A stretch of DNA of 64,000 nucleotides, taken from assembly GCF_000764305.2 (NCBI RefSeq), contig NW_025943988.1, positions 930,001-994,000 on the forward strand, given 5' to 3'. This stretch comes from Hyalella azteca. Taxonomy: Eukaryota > Arthropoda > Malacostraca > Amphipoda > Hyalellidae. A program made the translations under genes and the position numbers. The notes under the pieces were generated by a model. The model was not told the DNA's origin and did no database searches. It saw only the letters and a list, made by a program, of their open reading frames with translations. How positions within the stretch are numbered: position 1 is the stretch's first letter; every line of letters starts with the position of its first letter. Below are positions 1-13,723 of this stretch, one piece after another.

Positions 1-3000
1 AGTTCAAAACGTTAAAGGGAATTTTTTTCGGGAACACGAGGAGTTAAAATTTAAATCGGGAGTTCAATTCGCCCCGTTCTCAGTTTGTGAACCACAAATG
101 CAAACTCTATGCACCTGTTAACACCTCTCGTATACCTAATGGCATTTGCGAAACAAATCCGGCAACAAATATTTCACAAAAAACTTTTTGGTTAGCAGAA
201 TTTTTCGGGAAGAAAAACTTCCGCATATTGCGGCTCATGCTTGTTTCAAAAAATTACATAGATCCCAAATTGGTAGCAAGGGCATTTTTATCACCTAATG
301 CTATGAACGCGACATTTATTTGGTTTGAAACTTGGTTTCACGAAGCCTGGTCGAGCCGTCAGTTTTTTTTCCTTTTGTCAGACATTGGAGAAAATTTTGG
401 ATGACATCAAACATTGGTGAGATTTTTCTTTACCGACTTATCTTCTCGACAATGATTTGAATGTATTTATTAATGCATTTGAATTTTTTTAGTTTAAATT
501 TCAATATAAAAAGTAACTCCAGGATCAAACTTGTCGAATTAATGCTGCAATAGATAACAGTAAAGCTATAGTTAGAAGTAATAATAGTCCCCAATCCATA
601 ACTTCTTTGTTCTATTTATTTTCACTATCATTATAACTTCTATTTAACTTTGTCGTATTCCAATTGTATTTATAGAAGCCTGTCATGAGACAAATATGTT
701 ATATGAATTTGTGACTTCTTTTCACGCGCATTATGCCATATTTTCATTAACTCAGTAGAAAAATCCAAATATTAAATGAATTATTCAATTGATGTCATTT
801 CAATGCGAATCGAACAATCGTTGTCATTTAAGTGTATAATTTATATTACTGGTATCCGAATTCAAAAGTTCAAGCTTTAAATTCTCCGTAAGCGTAGTAG
901 CAATAGACCCAAAAACTCGTCTCTCAGTTCATATCCTGAAAGAGAACAACCAGCATACGGGACGACATTGACGACCTCACAGACACGTTCCCAAGACACT
1001 AACTCGTCGTTGTGACGGAAACTTTCTTTTAGGCGCCGACGTCTGGCGGCAAAAGCCGCAAGCCGACTTTTTCTTTGAGGTCAACTCGACCTGACAGAAC
1101 ACGGGATGGTTCTTCAAACTTGAGGAGAAGTGACACAACTTTGGTGATGGCATAAAGCTTTCTTGAATACGTCAAGAACACGAAAGACGGTTTACTCTCT
1201 CAGAAATGTCGTTTATAGATGGGAACTAAAACACTAAGAAAAACCATTTGCTGTAGATTCGCTCGCTTGATCGTTTATGCAGTTACTAACGAAAACCGAC
1301 ATATATGAAGAATTCAGTTCACCTTTAAAACCGCTACTTAATTCAAAAAAACTTGTGAAACACAAATTGATAGGGTAATTGATAATATTCTGCTTGAAGT
1401 GGATTCAGCTGAGTTGATTGAGTTGTTAGCGTTTTATTAATTGGGTCATAGGTCGCTTCGGTACTGAAAAATCGTTACAATTTTCCAGCTTTGATGAATA
1501 AATGCGAGTTCAGCGGCAAGTTTGCGCAATGCATTAATGAATTTCAATTTTTGTTTCAAATTTTACTTTTCACTACGAAAATTGAACTCGCACTGTTTTT
1601 CTTATCATCAAAGGCCAAATCAAAACTACATTCAAGTAATTAAAATCTGAGGTCTGTGGACGACAATGGGATTTGAATATATTTTTGACAGCCCAAGCAT
1701 CGCTTAGCAAGTTAACAATGCGTCGCTTGAGACATGAATATCCTGAAACTTCAGCTCAGCAAGCGCTTGTTAGTGTTGACGTTTCAGATTAGATTGTTCC
1801 GTGTTCAAGACTTCACTCTCTGAGTGACTAGCAATTCCATTCTGTAACGAATACAACTAAACTTGACTGACGTTGATGGATTATGTCGTATAAATGTTTG
1901 GCTGTTGCGGTTCCATCTGTCAAGGCCAACGATGATAAAGCTTATCTCGAAAATAGTCCTTTACTTTGGAGCGTATTTTTTCAATGTTTTTTTTACGCGG
2001 AATGTTTAATTGTTGCAGAATCTGACGGATACATTCCATCATCCTCCAGTTGCACAAAAATACCTTCTCCTAATACAAAGCTCTAGAACTTTTCATGAAA
2101 GAAACTCCGTGTTTTTGCTGGCTTTTATTGTTCATATTTTATACAAACTTGTTATATTTATCAGAAGTGAAGTTAAAATTATCTCCATGACGTCCAAGAA
2201 TTTCCTTGATACTAAATAACGATGGAAATTTTTGCATCGTACGGCCAAATTTTTGCCCGACATCCGTGGCAATTAGTGCTAGCCACATAGCTGAGGATAT
2301 GTACTGGTTCACTGCACAGCACAACATCAATTATTCAGAGTCGTATTTGCGTAAAGATACTGAAATGTTTCAATTAATTTATTTCTACTTTAAAAATATT
2401 TTATTCCTACGGAATTCATTAGAAAATAGAATTTTATTGAGTTTTTTTTTATTAATTTCGCATCGTATTTTTTTTGCAACCATCCGCATTATTATTAATT
2501 TATACCTTAATCTGCACCACAGTTTTGGTTGTTAAAATTTTGTTGTTTTAATTGAAACATCTCTTTGGTATCACGAGTACCATCGTATTTTTCTCCGCAT
2601 GACAGAAATTCGTCAGAAATCGTCGCCATTAATACAAAGCTCACTGTATATTGTTACTTACTTTCAATAGTGTATATGTGTTTTATTCGTTTTCAATCTT
2701 TTCAATTTACTTTTTTTAATCTTTATATAGACTATCTCGTAGTTTTCTTGCATTATGCAAAGAATTTTCCTGCATTTCTTCTTTCATTTGTTATTTCTAC
2801 TCGTAAAACGAAACAAAATCTACCATAAGATAGATAAAATAAATGACAATAATATGTTAATGGTGAGGACTAATATCCTAAAGATCCTCCGTGTGTTTTC
2901 ATTAAATTTCCACTTGTTATACTACTCATTCCAATCAGTTTATAACATTCTTAATTTAGTTCATAAATATTTTAAAGTTTCTTGAAATACCATTCCACAC

Positions 3001-5774
3001 ATTTTCATTCATATAACAAACTTTTTCACAATATTGTGCATAAATTTTACATATCATTTATCTATATTTCTCACGTATTTTACACAAATTTACGACATCC
3101 AATGTCCCTTTTTTAAATTTTCAATATCGTTTGGAAGCTAGTGTCGTTTGCTTATTGCACCTTTTTCTTGAATTTTCCATTCATTTTTTCCCATTTTTTA
3201 CATATTTTACCATAATTTTGTACATATTTTCTACCATTTTATTTTATTCCAACGTATTTTCGTTTTAAAATATTATCATGCAATATTGTGTCAAAATTTT
3301 ACTGTCATTTTCGAAAAGTTTTCTTAATTCTTCATACATTCTTAAACTGTTTTGATAGAGAGGTGAGTATGGAAGAGAAGCATGTATTTTCATCTCTTCT
3401 ATTTATTGTATGTGTAATTTATTTGTTAATCGTATATCCAAAGTCCGGTTTTATCAGAACACTTGCAATATATAATTGTGAAGCATATATCCAAAATATC
3501 CACTGTCTTATCGGGAAAATATATAGGGATGATGCACCTTAAAATTGGAATATGATAATAAAATGCAAACTCTTTCTTTTTTATTCTATGATATTAATAT
3601 AAATCAAAAGTTCGTGTAAAGCTCATTGATAATTTGTCCGGCACAAAATCTCATACAAATATTAATGCTGGAAACATTCACATGCCCTGGCGAAGACTGT
3701 TGAATTGAGTCTCATAATTCAAAATAATAATCATGCGCATATCCACTTACCTCTGCCGGTTTAAAAACATCACAGTTTCACATCTATTTCATATTTCGTA
3801 TGTAATTTTAATTCGATAATTAACCTGAGCGTATGTATACACGTGATCTTACACAGTACGTTGAACCAATGAAATTAACTGCTTTTAAATTCGGTGCAAA
3901 TTCACAAAAAAATCGGCCGCTGTAGAAACAGACTGCTCCGAAAATTTATGGACAAAGAAAAAGACCGAAATCTTAGAACAAGAAAATTTCATACATGAGA
4001 AATTTGAATTTCATATGCTCGCTGCACCATCTAGAAGAAAACTCATTCAACTTACTCGAGTACAGAAGAGACAAAGTCATTAAATTTAATTTTTCTTGAA
4101 AACTTTCTTAAGTCTTCAAAGTCTGACCAACCAAAATTGAAATGCAAGTTTTTTAATCACAGTGTATAACTATGTACGGTGGCGATTTGATGACGATTGT
4201 CTTCTCCTTAACTTGCAATTCTAAATAAGGGTTTCATTAGTTTTTATTTCAATATCGAAACAATAATAGAGATGCACTCTAATTATGCTAATATATGTAG
4301 ATCACTGAAATATGCTGATGATTGTTTGTTTTCTTATTGCAACCAATAATTGTTGGAACCTAAAAATGCTATATCTGGTTTGAAAATGAAATAAAATTCG
4401 ACCGCAATGCTGTAGCTATGAAAAAACTACAAGATAACATTTCAAAATCTCGATGAAAAATATCCGATATTTGTAAATAAAAAATTACATTGATTAGTTT
4501 CAGGACTCAACCAATACAAAATGTGAATATAACAATCCAATCATCAGAAACTTTTTTCAGCAGGTGAAACAAGTGAGTCTCGAACATTACTGTTTAAAGA
4601 ACGAAAAATTCTTCTGGAATGCCGGATGAACAATCATTCGCATCCAGCGCATAATAAAAAGTAGCAAATAATCTGGAGGAAGCGTTTGAATTGAATCAAC
4701 GATAGATAAAGAATCTGAAAAATTCCATTTCTCGTCATTTGAGTTTGGAAAACCCTGTTCAATACCTGAGATGTCTGTAGATTTCATTGGAAACATTAAA
4801 TTCAATTAATGTAAAGTTTCTGTTTAGTGAAATACTTTCGATGGACCATTACGGTTTGAGGAATTAGTATTGAGTGAATATATATATTAAATAATCTAGT
4901 ATCATATTTACGTGTAGAAGCGGAAAATTTTGATGTACATTTCATTTCAGAGTCCGAACACAACGGCTGCATCACCGTAGTAAATTGCCCTGATTGCAGA
5001 AGCCCAAATTTCAGTCAATGCCGTGCAATTTTCGTCATTGGAGGACTTGATCGAATTTATATTCCATATTTCTTCTGCAAACAAGCGGACACAAAAATTG
5101 AAGCGGGCCTTCAAAAGACGGCTTGATTTTATAGAGAACGCTTGTTCTGCTGCGTCCCTCACTGCGGAGGTCGAATTTTTATTGGTTCGAAATTCGGATT
5201 CATCCACACGCGAGGAAAATGCAGCAAGAAACACACGGATATTCAACAGAACGTTCCGAACAATTTCATTTAAATAATAAGTGGGCATTTTGTGTCAGGG
5301 CGATGCGTTCTACATTTCGAATAATGTAAATCGCAGCAGATAATTCTTCCTTTACGAATGATTGTTGAAAAAAAAACTCTTTAGCGACCAAGGCTGTTTC
5401 AGATTTCTTGCTTAATTTCACACTTGATATACAAGCTGGAATGAAAGATTATTTTACAGGAAAAACTTTTCATAATTGATAACACTGAACTAATTTTCAT
5501 CGTAGACATTTTTCTGAAGATTATATATTCTGATAACGGAGAAAATATTTCGTCGTGCATTCCACAAGTCCTGTGATTTCAAATTAAAATTAAAAGTTGT
5601 CTTAGATTCTCATCGATTCTCATTGAATTCAGCGGCGTGGGATAACGTACTGACTGCATCAGGACCAAAAAAAAAATAAAATTTAGCAGCAGTTTGAAAA
5701 AAGCTGCCACGCGTACATTCTGCTATATTTCACAGTTTTATATGCACCAGTTCGTTAATAATCTTACGCTTTTT
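1..5774. other. Intergenic AT-rich DNA, no gene recognised
   Basis: Both strands hold only short open frames (up to about 113 codons). None has recognisable domains, splice-phase partners or low-complexity signatures of real exons. Long T-rich and A-rich runs dominate, especially 2,400-3,600. A distal exon of an unseen gene cannot be excluded. Confidence 0.6.
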
Positions 5775-5924
5775 AGCGCATTTTCTCATTTATGGAAAAA
5801 ATGCACTATTTTGCTCGCCATGTCCGTCTGTCTGTCCGTCTGTCCGTCCGTCCGTCCGTAACCTCAAGTTTTCGTCGACGAGAAAATGCGCTCTCTGTCA
5901 CTCACTGCAGTGAGTACTGAGTTA
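5775..5924 (+). repeat. Dispersed short inverted-repeat element, copy 1
   Basis: The element opens with GCGCATTTTCTC at 5777 and carries the matching GAGAAAATGCGC at 5880-5891. Between them is a run of (T)GTCCGTC microsatellite (5820-5858). It ends with the short palindrome CTCACTGCAGTGAG. A second copy lies inverted at 51,890-52,028, which shows that this is a mobile or dispersed repeat and not local structure. No coding capacity is seen; it could be a small MITE-like element. Confidence 0.7.
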
Positions 5925-6718
5925 TAATTTTTCGTTTTCAAAAATTAACTTCGTTCCGTACCCACGAATTTAATTCGACAACAAAAAACTGACCTTCATG
6001 CCTTGAACCGCTTCAAGTTTTTTGTATGCGCTCCCTTCAAGTATTTTAGGCAAACAATCTGCTCTCAATTAATGAAATGAATTGAGTAACAATCCAAGCT
6101 TTGAGCATGGAAGAATGTCGCCGTTCTCCCTGTAAACGCAATCCAATTAACTGCGGAGGCTACGCTGTAACTCTATTTACTGGAGCAGCAAACTGCAAAA
6201 TACCAACCTAAATTACCAGCAAAACAATTTCCTACAGCACGGATAAGAGCTGAAGATGGTCATTAAGCTTTATGTCGAAATGCTTAAAGTTCGACGCATA
6301 TATTCGACACTATATTAGATTATTTGTCTTTAATCGAGAAAAGGAAAAAAATTTATTTCGTACTGATTTAAAATGATCAAATAACGAACTTGCAAATAAA
6401 TTCGTAACTATTATGAAACAAAAGACTGCAGTTATTGAAAGCAGTATATTTATTTCATGTTTCACCCAAACCTATCATTGAGAAACCGCTGGTTCATTAC
6501 GGCATTGATGAATACAAAAAACTCAAATTCAATTATTTTCTGCCAATTTACATAATATAACGATACTAATATTCATCCTAATTTAAATGATCAACTTATT
6601 CAAAAAGACTCAATATAAATTTAGTCAAGATTGATATGTTAATACATTGTTTCTAACCGTTCCTGCCTCCAGCATAACATTTTATTTATTATTATTCAAA
6701 TAGTTATTATCATCGTAA

Positions 6719-6779
6719 ATTAATGCATTCAATGCATTAATTGAATGCATTCAATTAATGCATTCATTAATGCATCCAA
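6719..6779. repeat. Palindromic TGCATT/AATGCA tract
   Basis: Alternating copies of AATGCATT and TTGAATGCATTCAA form overlapping palindromes over about 60 bp. This is low-complexity DNA with no gene function inferred. Confidence 0.6.
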
Positions 6780-8527
6780 GAGATGAGGCGCATGTGATCT
6801 ACCGTGATGCTCCGCTTCGTACGTCAGGCAATTCGCTGAACAGCATCAAATCGTTAGCTGCTGTTATAAGGGGGCACTGAACAAACTAGAATTTTTGAAA
6901 CCGGCGATTGATGGATAGAAAGTTGTGCAGAGTAATCTGCACACCGCGTTGACAGTTCAATTTCTGAGTTTATTATTTTTTCAACACGTGTTTTTGACGG
7001 ATCCGTTTGTTAGAATTTATGCTCTTGTCAGGAAAATTGTAACGTTATTTAAATAAATGTTTATCATTTCCCCATTTTATTTTATTTCATTCAAAATCAG
7101 AAAAAACTAAGGATGTCGCCTAGTTTACCCCAATTTGGCTAATGTAAAGTCATTGTACACCTCAGTTTACGTGTTAACATGAACTCATTGACCCTGACCA
7201 CCAATGTTGCTAGCTTGAACTTTTATCGATGTTGAAAATTTTACGGTTGTTTAAAAATAAATTTTAAGCATTATTCCCTTATTCCGATTGAGAATTGAGA
7301 ATGAACAATTCTCTTCATAAAATTTTTCCCATGCCAAAAAACGCCGAGACGACAGAAATGACTATTACATCCACAACGTTTTGCAGTTTTCACACGGCTG
7401 GTCCAGTAGAATTGCATTATTTACTGGTCAACAAGCGTTACGAGGCCATCCCGCACTCTAAGACACAAAATAAGCATCAGTAATTGCTATCCAAAAAGTG
7501 AATAATCGCAAAAGGGCAAGAAACAGAATTTAATTCGTACATTATAGCCTTACGTCACTGTCAAATGGCGAAATGACTTGCGTAATAGTGCTGGCGAAAA
7601 ACAAGAGACGTTAACTTTGAATTGATACGAAGAACAAAGACCCAAGTGGAAGGCAGTAGATAAAATACAATCACTGTAAGCACGCGAATGAAGCAGAAGG
7701 AAGGTGCGATTAATCCGGCCTCTGTAAGATGGCCCCCGCAACGGACATGCCTACTGAACTATTATTATTACTTGAAGAATATATCCATAATGGTCGACCA
7801 AACAATGATTTCGTTAAAATCTAATATCATGACAGTTTTCAATGAGAATAATGCGATTTTCTGTAAATTCTGAATTCAGGTTATCTTTATTCTCTTTAAA
7901 TACAAGTGATTGGGTATTCTCGTCAAAAAACAATGGCGCTTCTCTGGAGATCGAATGCCAAGTTATTCATTCGTCATTCCTAATTTATTTAATGCGTAAT
8001 AATTTTTTATTGTGTTAATGTGCTGCAAGTGCGACGTTACTCTCAAGGGAAAGAAAAACTTGGTTAGTCATTTGTACATTTTCATGATGATCTCGTACAA
8101 TAGTTACTTAATAATTAAAAAATTTTCCTTGGGCCAAAGTGTTAGTACACTAAAAAAATGTATGGGTCATATGGACCAAATATTGAAACACTTTTTGCAC
8201 GTAGCACTGATACGCCCTCATGCCGGGACAAATTGATTCAGATTTATCCACACAAGAACAAAAAGTGCATCGCTTTTAGAGCGCATCCTAATCGTCATCC
8301 GTGTCATCCGATACTCACAAAAAACTATCCCTAAAATAATCACCGAGTGAGAGCGAATGTTTCAACATCAATATCTTTCAATTCGAAACATATTTCCGAA
8401 AAAATCGGGAAAAAAACAATGAGAAAATGACACAGGAAAAGTCAACTTCTTGATCTAGATGACCATATGCCATAACTGTGTTCACACGAGATAAAAATAT
8501 TGTCCACGCATTCTGAATCCAGAGTGA

Positions 8528-8572
8528 TTTTTATATATATTTTTTATATATATATATATATATTTTTTTTTT
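8528..8572. repeat. TA/T microsatellite
   Basis: A run of alternating TA interrupted by poly-T. It is a simple repeat only. Confidence 0.8.
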
Positions 8573-11538
8573 AATTATAAACCCCAGCCAGCCTTCAAGT
8601 GGTTCTTTTCTTTTTTCTCAATTATTATTTAAATCGAATTAAAAATACACTTCTATAAATTGTCGGGGAAATATTACTAAAATATCGCGACTATGACACT
8701 GAGTTCAATTAATTTTAAATGGACGATAGTCAGCTAAAAAAAAACAAATTTTCAATGGTTGAAAAGAAAGTAAACAAATGTTTAATTTGAATCATTTCCG
8801 CCACCAGGTAAAAAAAATGAAATATCAACCTTGTTGCTGTAAAATTTTCAGTAAAGTTCAGTTTCAAGTGACCATTCCTAATTGAAGCAGTCCGTGATCT
8901 TGATACGACAGAAGTTCAGATCGCAAACGAAGACAACACATATGTTATCTAGAAGCGGTTCTGAAAACAACATAATATAAAAAATAGACTTAATTCTGCG
9001 CCACCATCACCGCGCAGATTAGTTTGATAATTTTTCTGTTCTTTAAGCCTCAATCACAAATTCAATACTTGGTTATTTTCAATGTTATCCAGTAATAATT
9101 ACGCGTGTTACACAAGATTTTAAACCACACAATAAGAGAAATGTGATTAAAACACCGCAAAAATATTTTATTTCTTAAATACGGTGGCCCTTTGTAGGTG
9201 AACAATGAGCAAAGTTCGTGGTGAACATTGATGATGCGAATAAGTGAGCATTAACATGTAACATGTTGAGGCTTGCATGCAATAAATAGTTAAAGCCAAA
9301 TCTCTAATGGCCGTAATTTGTTAATTTGTGTGTAAAAACGAGCGAAATTTTCGAAAAAGTCGAAACCCCGTGTTGTTCAATTATTCTCGGCTGAGTAAAG
9401 TTTTACAATTTTGGTCTATGCTAAAATTGGTTTTAAACATTGCAATAATCAGCCAGGAATGAGAAAAGAACCACATTCGAAAATATATTTTGGCGTTATA
9501 AATTGCAAAATAAAATAATTGCGACGATTAATGCAAAGACGATAAAAGTTACATTATTAAAACTGTGCCGGATTCAAACAAGTTTTGATTCCACAAAATG
9601 AAAACCAAAGTGACTTATCTTAACCGAACACTTGCCTACGCATTACAGCTACCATTGAGTTTCATTTAATTGCCACCAGGCGGGAATTTTGACAAGTAAA
9701 TTTAGAACAATTGAAAAGATCATTTTCATTTAGCAGCCAACGATTGTCACCCGAAATTTTTAAATGGGTATATCAAAATCTACATTTCCGAGACCATGCA
9801 ACATTTCATGTCATTAATAAAATTTAAGACAAACCTTTCACTTTTATTTTCGAGACAGTCAAGAGTCAATTCATTGCTGTGAACCCCTCCATCCAAAGTA
9901 TAGGCAGATCGCCCTATCGATGGTCAGTATCGATATCGATTGTTTCCATATGTACCGTTCACAAAGATCTTGAATAAGGAAATTTCTCTGCCGCTCCTTG
10001 CCTAAGCAAACATCTCTGCCGTTGCATTTAACTACCAACTACTACTAACTTCAAAAAGACAATTCACTTCAAATTCTGGACACACTGTACATTGTACAAG
10101 GTCGTATCTATTTAACAATGGACTTAATCTCACCAAATGAAATAAATTTTTACATCAAATATTTCAAATTAGCAGGACAAGATTAATAAATTCCTGGAGT
10201 AAAACAGTTGACCTCATAAATCGTCTGCCCAAGTCACCGTAAAATTCTCAAATTTGAGACCAAGTCATTATCTGCCGAAATAAATAACTACTTTTAGATG
10301 ACTGGTGTACCGAAATAACCTTTGATTTAGCGGGAAAAATTCAATGCAGTTATTCGGGAAATGTTAATTTTTGCGCCACAAGTTTGCCAGAACGAAACGT
10401 TCAATCGAACAAACGCACGTGATTATTAGGGGCAATTGGCAAATATGACGAAGCGGATGAGAAAAGGTGGGCGTTAGTTGATATACTCTCACAAAAATAT
10501 CCATATAATAAACAGAAGTAGTAAAAATAAATTTACTCTGACCCTGCCATCAAAAGTGATGATATATGTGCATTTTGTGTTGATTATATCCAACAGGGAT
10601 TAAAATGTACGAACATTTCTTTTGCATAGAATGATTTCCAGGTCGTTGAGCGTTAACAAACTTCTTTTTTCCGGTTGTTCAAACAATTACTCACTATCTT
10701 TAGTCAGCGAAGCGAACTACAGTGAAGCATGTGTAGTATTAAATTGAGGATCTCCAGCAAAAACTATACTGTTGGAACGTTGTCACTGGTTCACGATACT
10801 TGAAAGGGATAATATTCAATTTCAATCACAAGACAGGTTTTCAAGCAAACCCAGCGCGCATAAGTAGCCCGGTGTTGAATCATTTTAGGACGATCAATAT
10901 CAAAAGTTGATTGTTTTATGACAGTCAATAGTCTGGGAACAAAGGTGGAGTCTATTTGGTTGAACACAGACTTTGTATGAACAAAAAAAAACTCGAACTG
11001 TGTGAATGTTTATATCCGAGATTAACTGGCACCTCAAAACGAGGCATTATTAATACTTTTTGAACTAAATCCATCTGGCGCTGTCGTGATGGCGGAAAAT
11101 TTTCGACTCAAACCTAACCTAATCATCACGACTGGAAACTAGCACGAGTGTCTTGGAAGCATTGGAACCTTTGGTCAGGTTCCACAAAATTATTGCCACG
11201 TAAACTATCTAATAACGCAATCTCGTGACTACGAATTGCTCGCAAAAAATAAACAGTCGTTATCTGTTAAGAAATACACGACTAAGAAGCAGCGGTTTCT
11301 TTTTACGCAATTTTTGCAATAATGAATATCAGTCATTTATGAATAACGACGACAGGTACATCACAAATTGCGTCCCTGTCAGGTGCACAACTAACGTTCA
11401 ACCGAGATGCTCTTTCCCCCACATTAACTTCGCACTGTCATACTAGGGGAGTAGAAGTTCACGAACACATTATAATTTTGGAATCGTATGCAAGTTATTG
11501 TGTTATAGGTCTTATTTCCTTTTCGTAATAAAAAAAGA

Positions 11539-11580
11539 CCGAGGGGAAAGAAAAAACGGATCGTTTTTCTCTCCTCTCGG
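11539..11580. repeat. Imperfect hairpin followed by a short direct repeat
   Basis: Two 20-bp arms, beginning CCGAGGGGAAAG and ending CTCCTCTCGG, pair with a few mismatches around a one-base centre. Immediately downstream AACGTCCAGATT occurs twice (near 11,580 and 11,602). It may be a transposon remnant. Confidence 0.45.
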
Positions 11581-13548
11581 AACGTCCAGATTCTTTCATT
11601 AAACGTCCAGATTACGACAGTGCTTTACGTCAAGTTATTCGTTGAAACTATTCTAGAAATATCGAAGATATACAGCAAAATTTGGGAGACAGTATTTTAT
11701 TTTTCATTTTTTTAATCGCCAAGAATTGCACTTCTGTACACACGACAGCCGAGAAAACACGAGAAAAAGCTGAATTTCCAAGGCTGCGTTAGACGAGGTT
11801 CATAGATTAAATTACAGGTGATCCAAACGCCCATCTTTCTGGCTGAACTATCCATCTTCAAAAACTGTATACATACTTTTCGTAACGGATCATTGTTTCA
11901 CTGTATTGCAATAGTTTACCAGTTTTTTGAGTTACAGGCCTGACAATATGATAAAAAAAACTTACAGAAAAATGAAAGAACTTTTCGTTGGTAAGAGGAT
12001 AATGTGTTTAATAACCTTCTCATTTTCAATGAACATCAAATAAAGACCAAGTACAAAAATTTAGGTAATTGACTTTAGGAAAGACGACTGTGCCGTCAAC
12101 CTGATCACTTACTATACATAGGTTTCACCTATTTGAATTGTATCTCCGGACCTAACAATGGCGAGCTACATCTAGAGCATTACTGGTGATGAGATTTTCT
12201 TAGAAACAAACACTCAGTGGGAGCTTATAGCGAAGTTTTCAAAATAAAAAAAAAATAATTCGAAATAAAGGAAAATGTTCGCTAGAACTTTATGTTCCCC
12301 CAAAGAGAATATTATTCAAGGGGAAAAATACACAGCGAATAAATCACGAACTTTTCTCAAAAATTTGTCCACAAGACTAAGTCAGGATAAGATTTTTAGA
12401 TTGAGGCCGAGTTGCGACCAAATCAGGACAGCTAATTTATTCGCTAAATTGCAAGTAAGGATATTCCCTTCAAAAAAATAAGCAGGCACGAGGAAACAAC
12501 TATAACTCCAAAAAAAACTTCAACGAATGGGAATACATCAAGAAAAAAAATCCTTGGAATCGAAAATCGTCGGAGAATTTCCATGAAAATTAGGCGGCCT
12601 ACTTTTGTTATCAAATGAACATAATTGAAATGCATCCCAGACTTCTATCTTATTTAGAATAAAGTCTACATTTAGAGTCCCAGTAGATTATCATTATTCG
12701 GCCTATCGCCTCTACTGAATAAATCAATGATGATTAACCGAATTTAGAAAAAAAAAACGCGCTTCAATACATCCGACTCCCAAATTTATAAAATAAAGCG
12801 TCTAAGACCATACCCAACATAACCAGATAAAAATAAAAATTTCAAGGTAATAATTTTCACATACGTTTTCTTACATCAGAACAGCATTGTTACCACCCAA
12901 AATTTGTACCAAATTGCACGAGATAAATTTACCCAGCGGAAAAATGTATCAAATTTTCTTCAAGTCAGTCACTAAGAGGCCGATAATATGAAGTACGTTA
13001 TAAGAATTTGTACATGAGGCGCACCAGAGCCGACGTTTGGCTGCAGCGAAGACAACGCTCAGCAATAGAGGCAAACAAGAGCCTATTCAGGTCAACACTC
13101 TCAAACGTCTTTTTTAACTGTTCCTTTTCCAATTAATAAATTTGAAACGTATTTACGGTTCGCTCATAGTCATTTATTTCTTGGAAGGGGCCAAGTTTAA
13201 ATAAGAATAAGTATCGGTTTCCCTCAACAGGCTTCAGTTTGCTCCCATGCGCTCAACTTACACTAAATCCTTCGCGTGGAGTGGATAAAAAAAACTGCTG
13301 GAGTGACAGAGTTCTCAAGAACTTAATTTTTCGCGAACACTTAAAAGATGGTACTTAGCACGAAAATATCATAAGACCAAGATAATTAATTTTGTCCATG
13401 ATCAAGACACATTATCTAAAACGTCCAGAGCTCGAAAGCTCTCAATTCAAGCACCAACTATTAAGTTTAAGCCTGATGTCAGTAGAACAATGGTCCCTCC
13501 AGCAAGTATGCAATTTAACATAAAAGTGAAGATAAAGTGTACAGAGAA

Positions 13549-13723
13549 CTACTCGGTAGCGGCATTAGCAGCGACAGCAGCCGGGGTGGGTGTGGCAGCA
13601 GGTGCAGCAGCTGAAGCAGGAGTGACGGCCTTGGTTTGCTCTGCAGGCTTTAGGGCGGCGTTGGAAGGCGTCTGCTGGTTGTTGCTTGCCGGACTCAAAC
13701 CTCCCAATGCCGGCCGATTGATA
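13549..13723 (-). CDS. AT-hook-like protein, exon 4 (C-terminus)
   Basis: The acceptor is TTTTGCTTCCAG|T, which completes Ser311. The exon encodes SINRPALGGLSPASNN, then an Ala/Pro/Thr-rich tail, and ends with TAG at 13549-13551. Phase agreement with exon 3 supports the join. Confidence 0.72.

Larger units (their letters stand above)
5925..13548. other. Intergenic DNA, no gene recognised
   Basis: Only short chance ORFs are present. Minor structures are listed separately: a TGCATT-rich palindromic tract near 6.7 kb, a TA microsatellite near 8.5 kb and an imperfect hairpin near 11.5 kb. The end nearest 13.5 kb probably includes the 3' UTR of the minus-strand gene ending at 13,549. Confidence 0.55.

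Noticed and set aside
87..404. 105-codon plus-strand frame at the window start
   Set aside because: No recognisable domain or splice sites; composition matches the surrounding AT-rich DNA.
3288..3542. Short hydrophobic frame, possible membrane peptide
   Set aside because: Hydrophobic residues follow from T-rich DNA. No start context, neighbours or conservation to support a gene.
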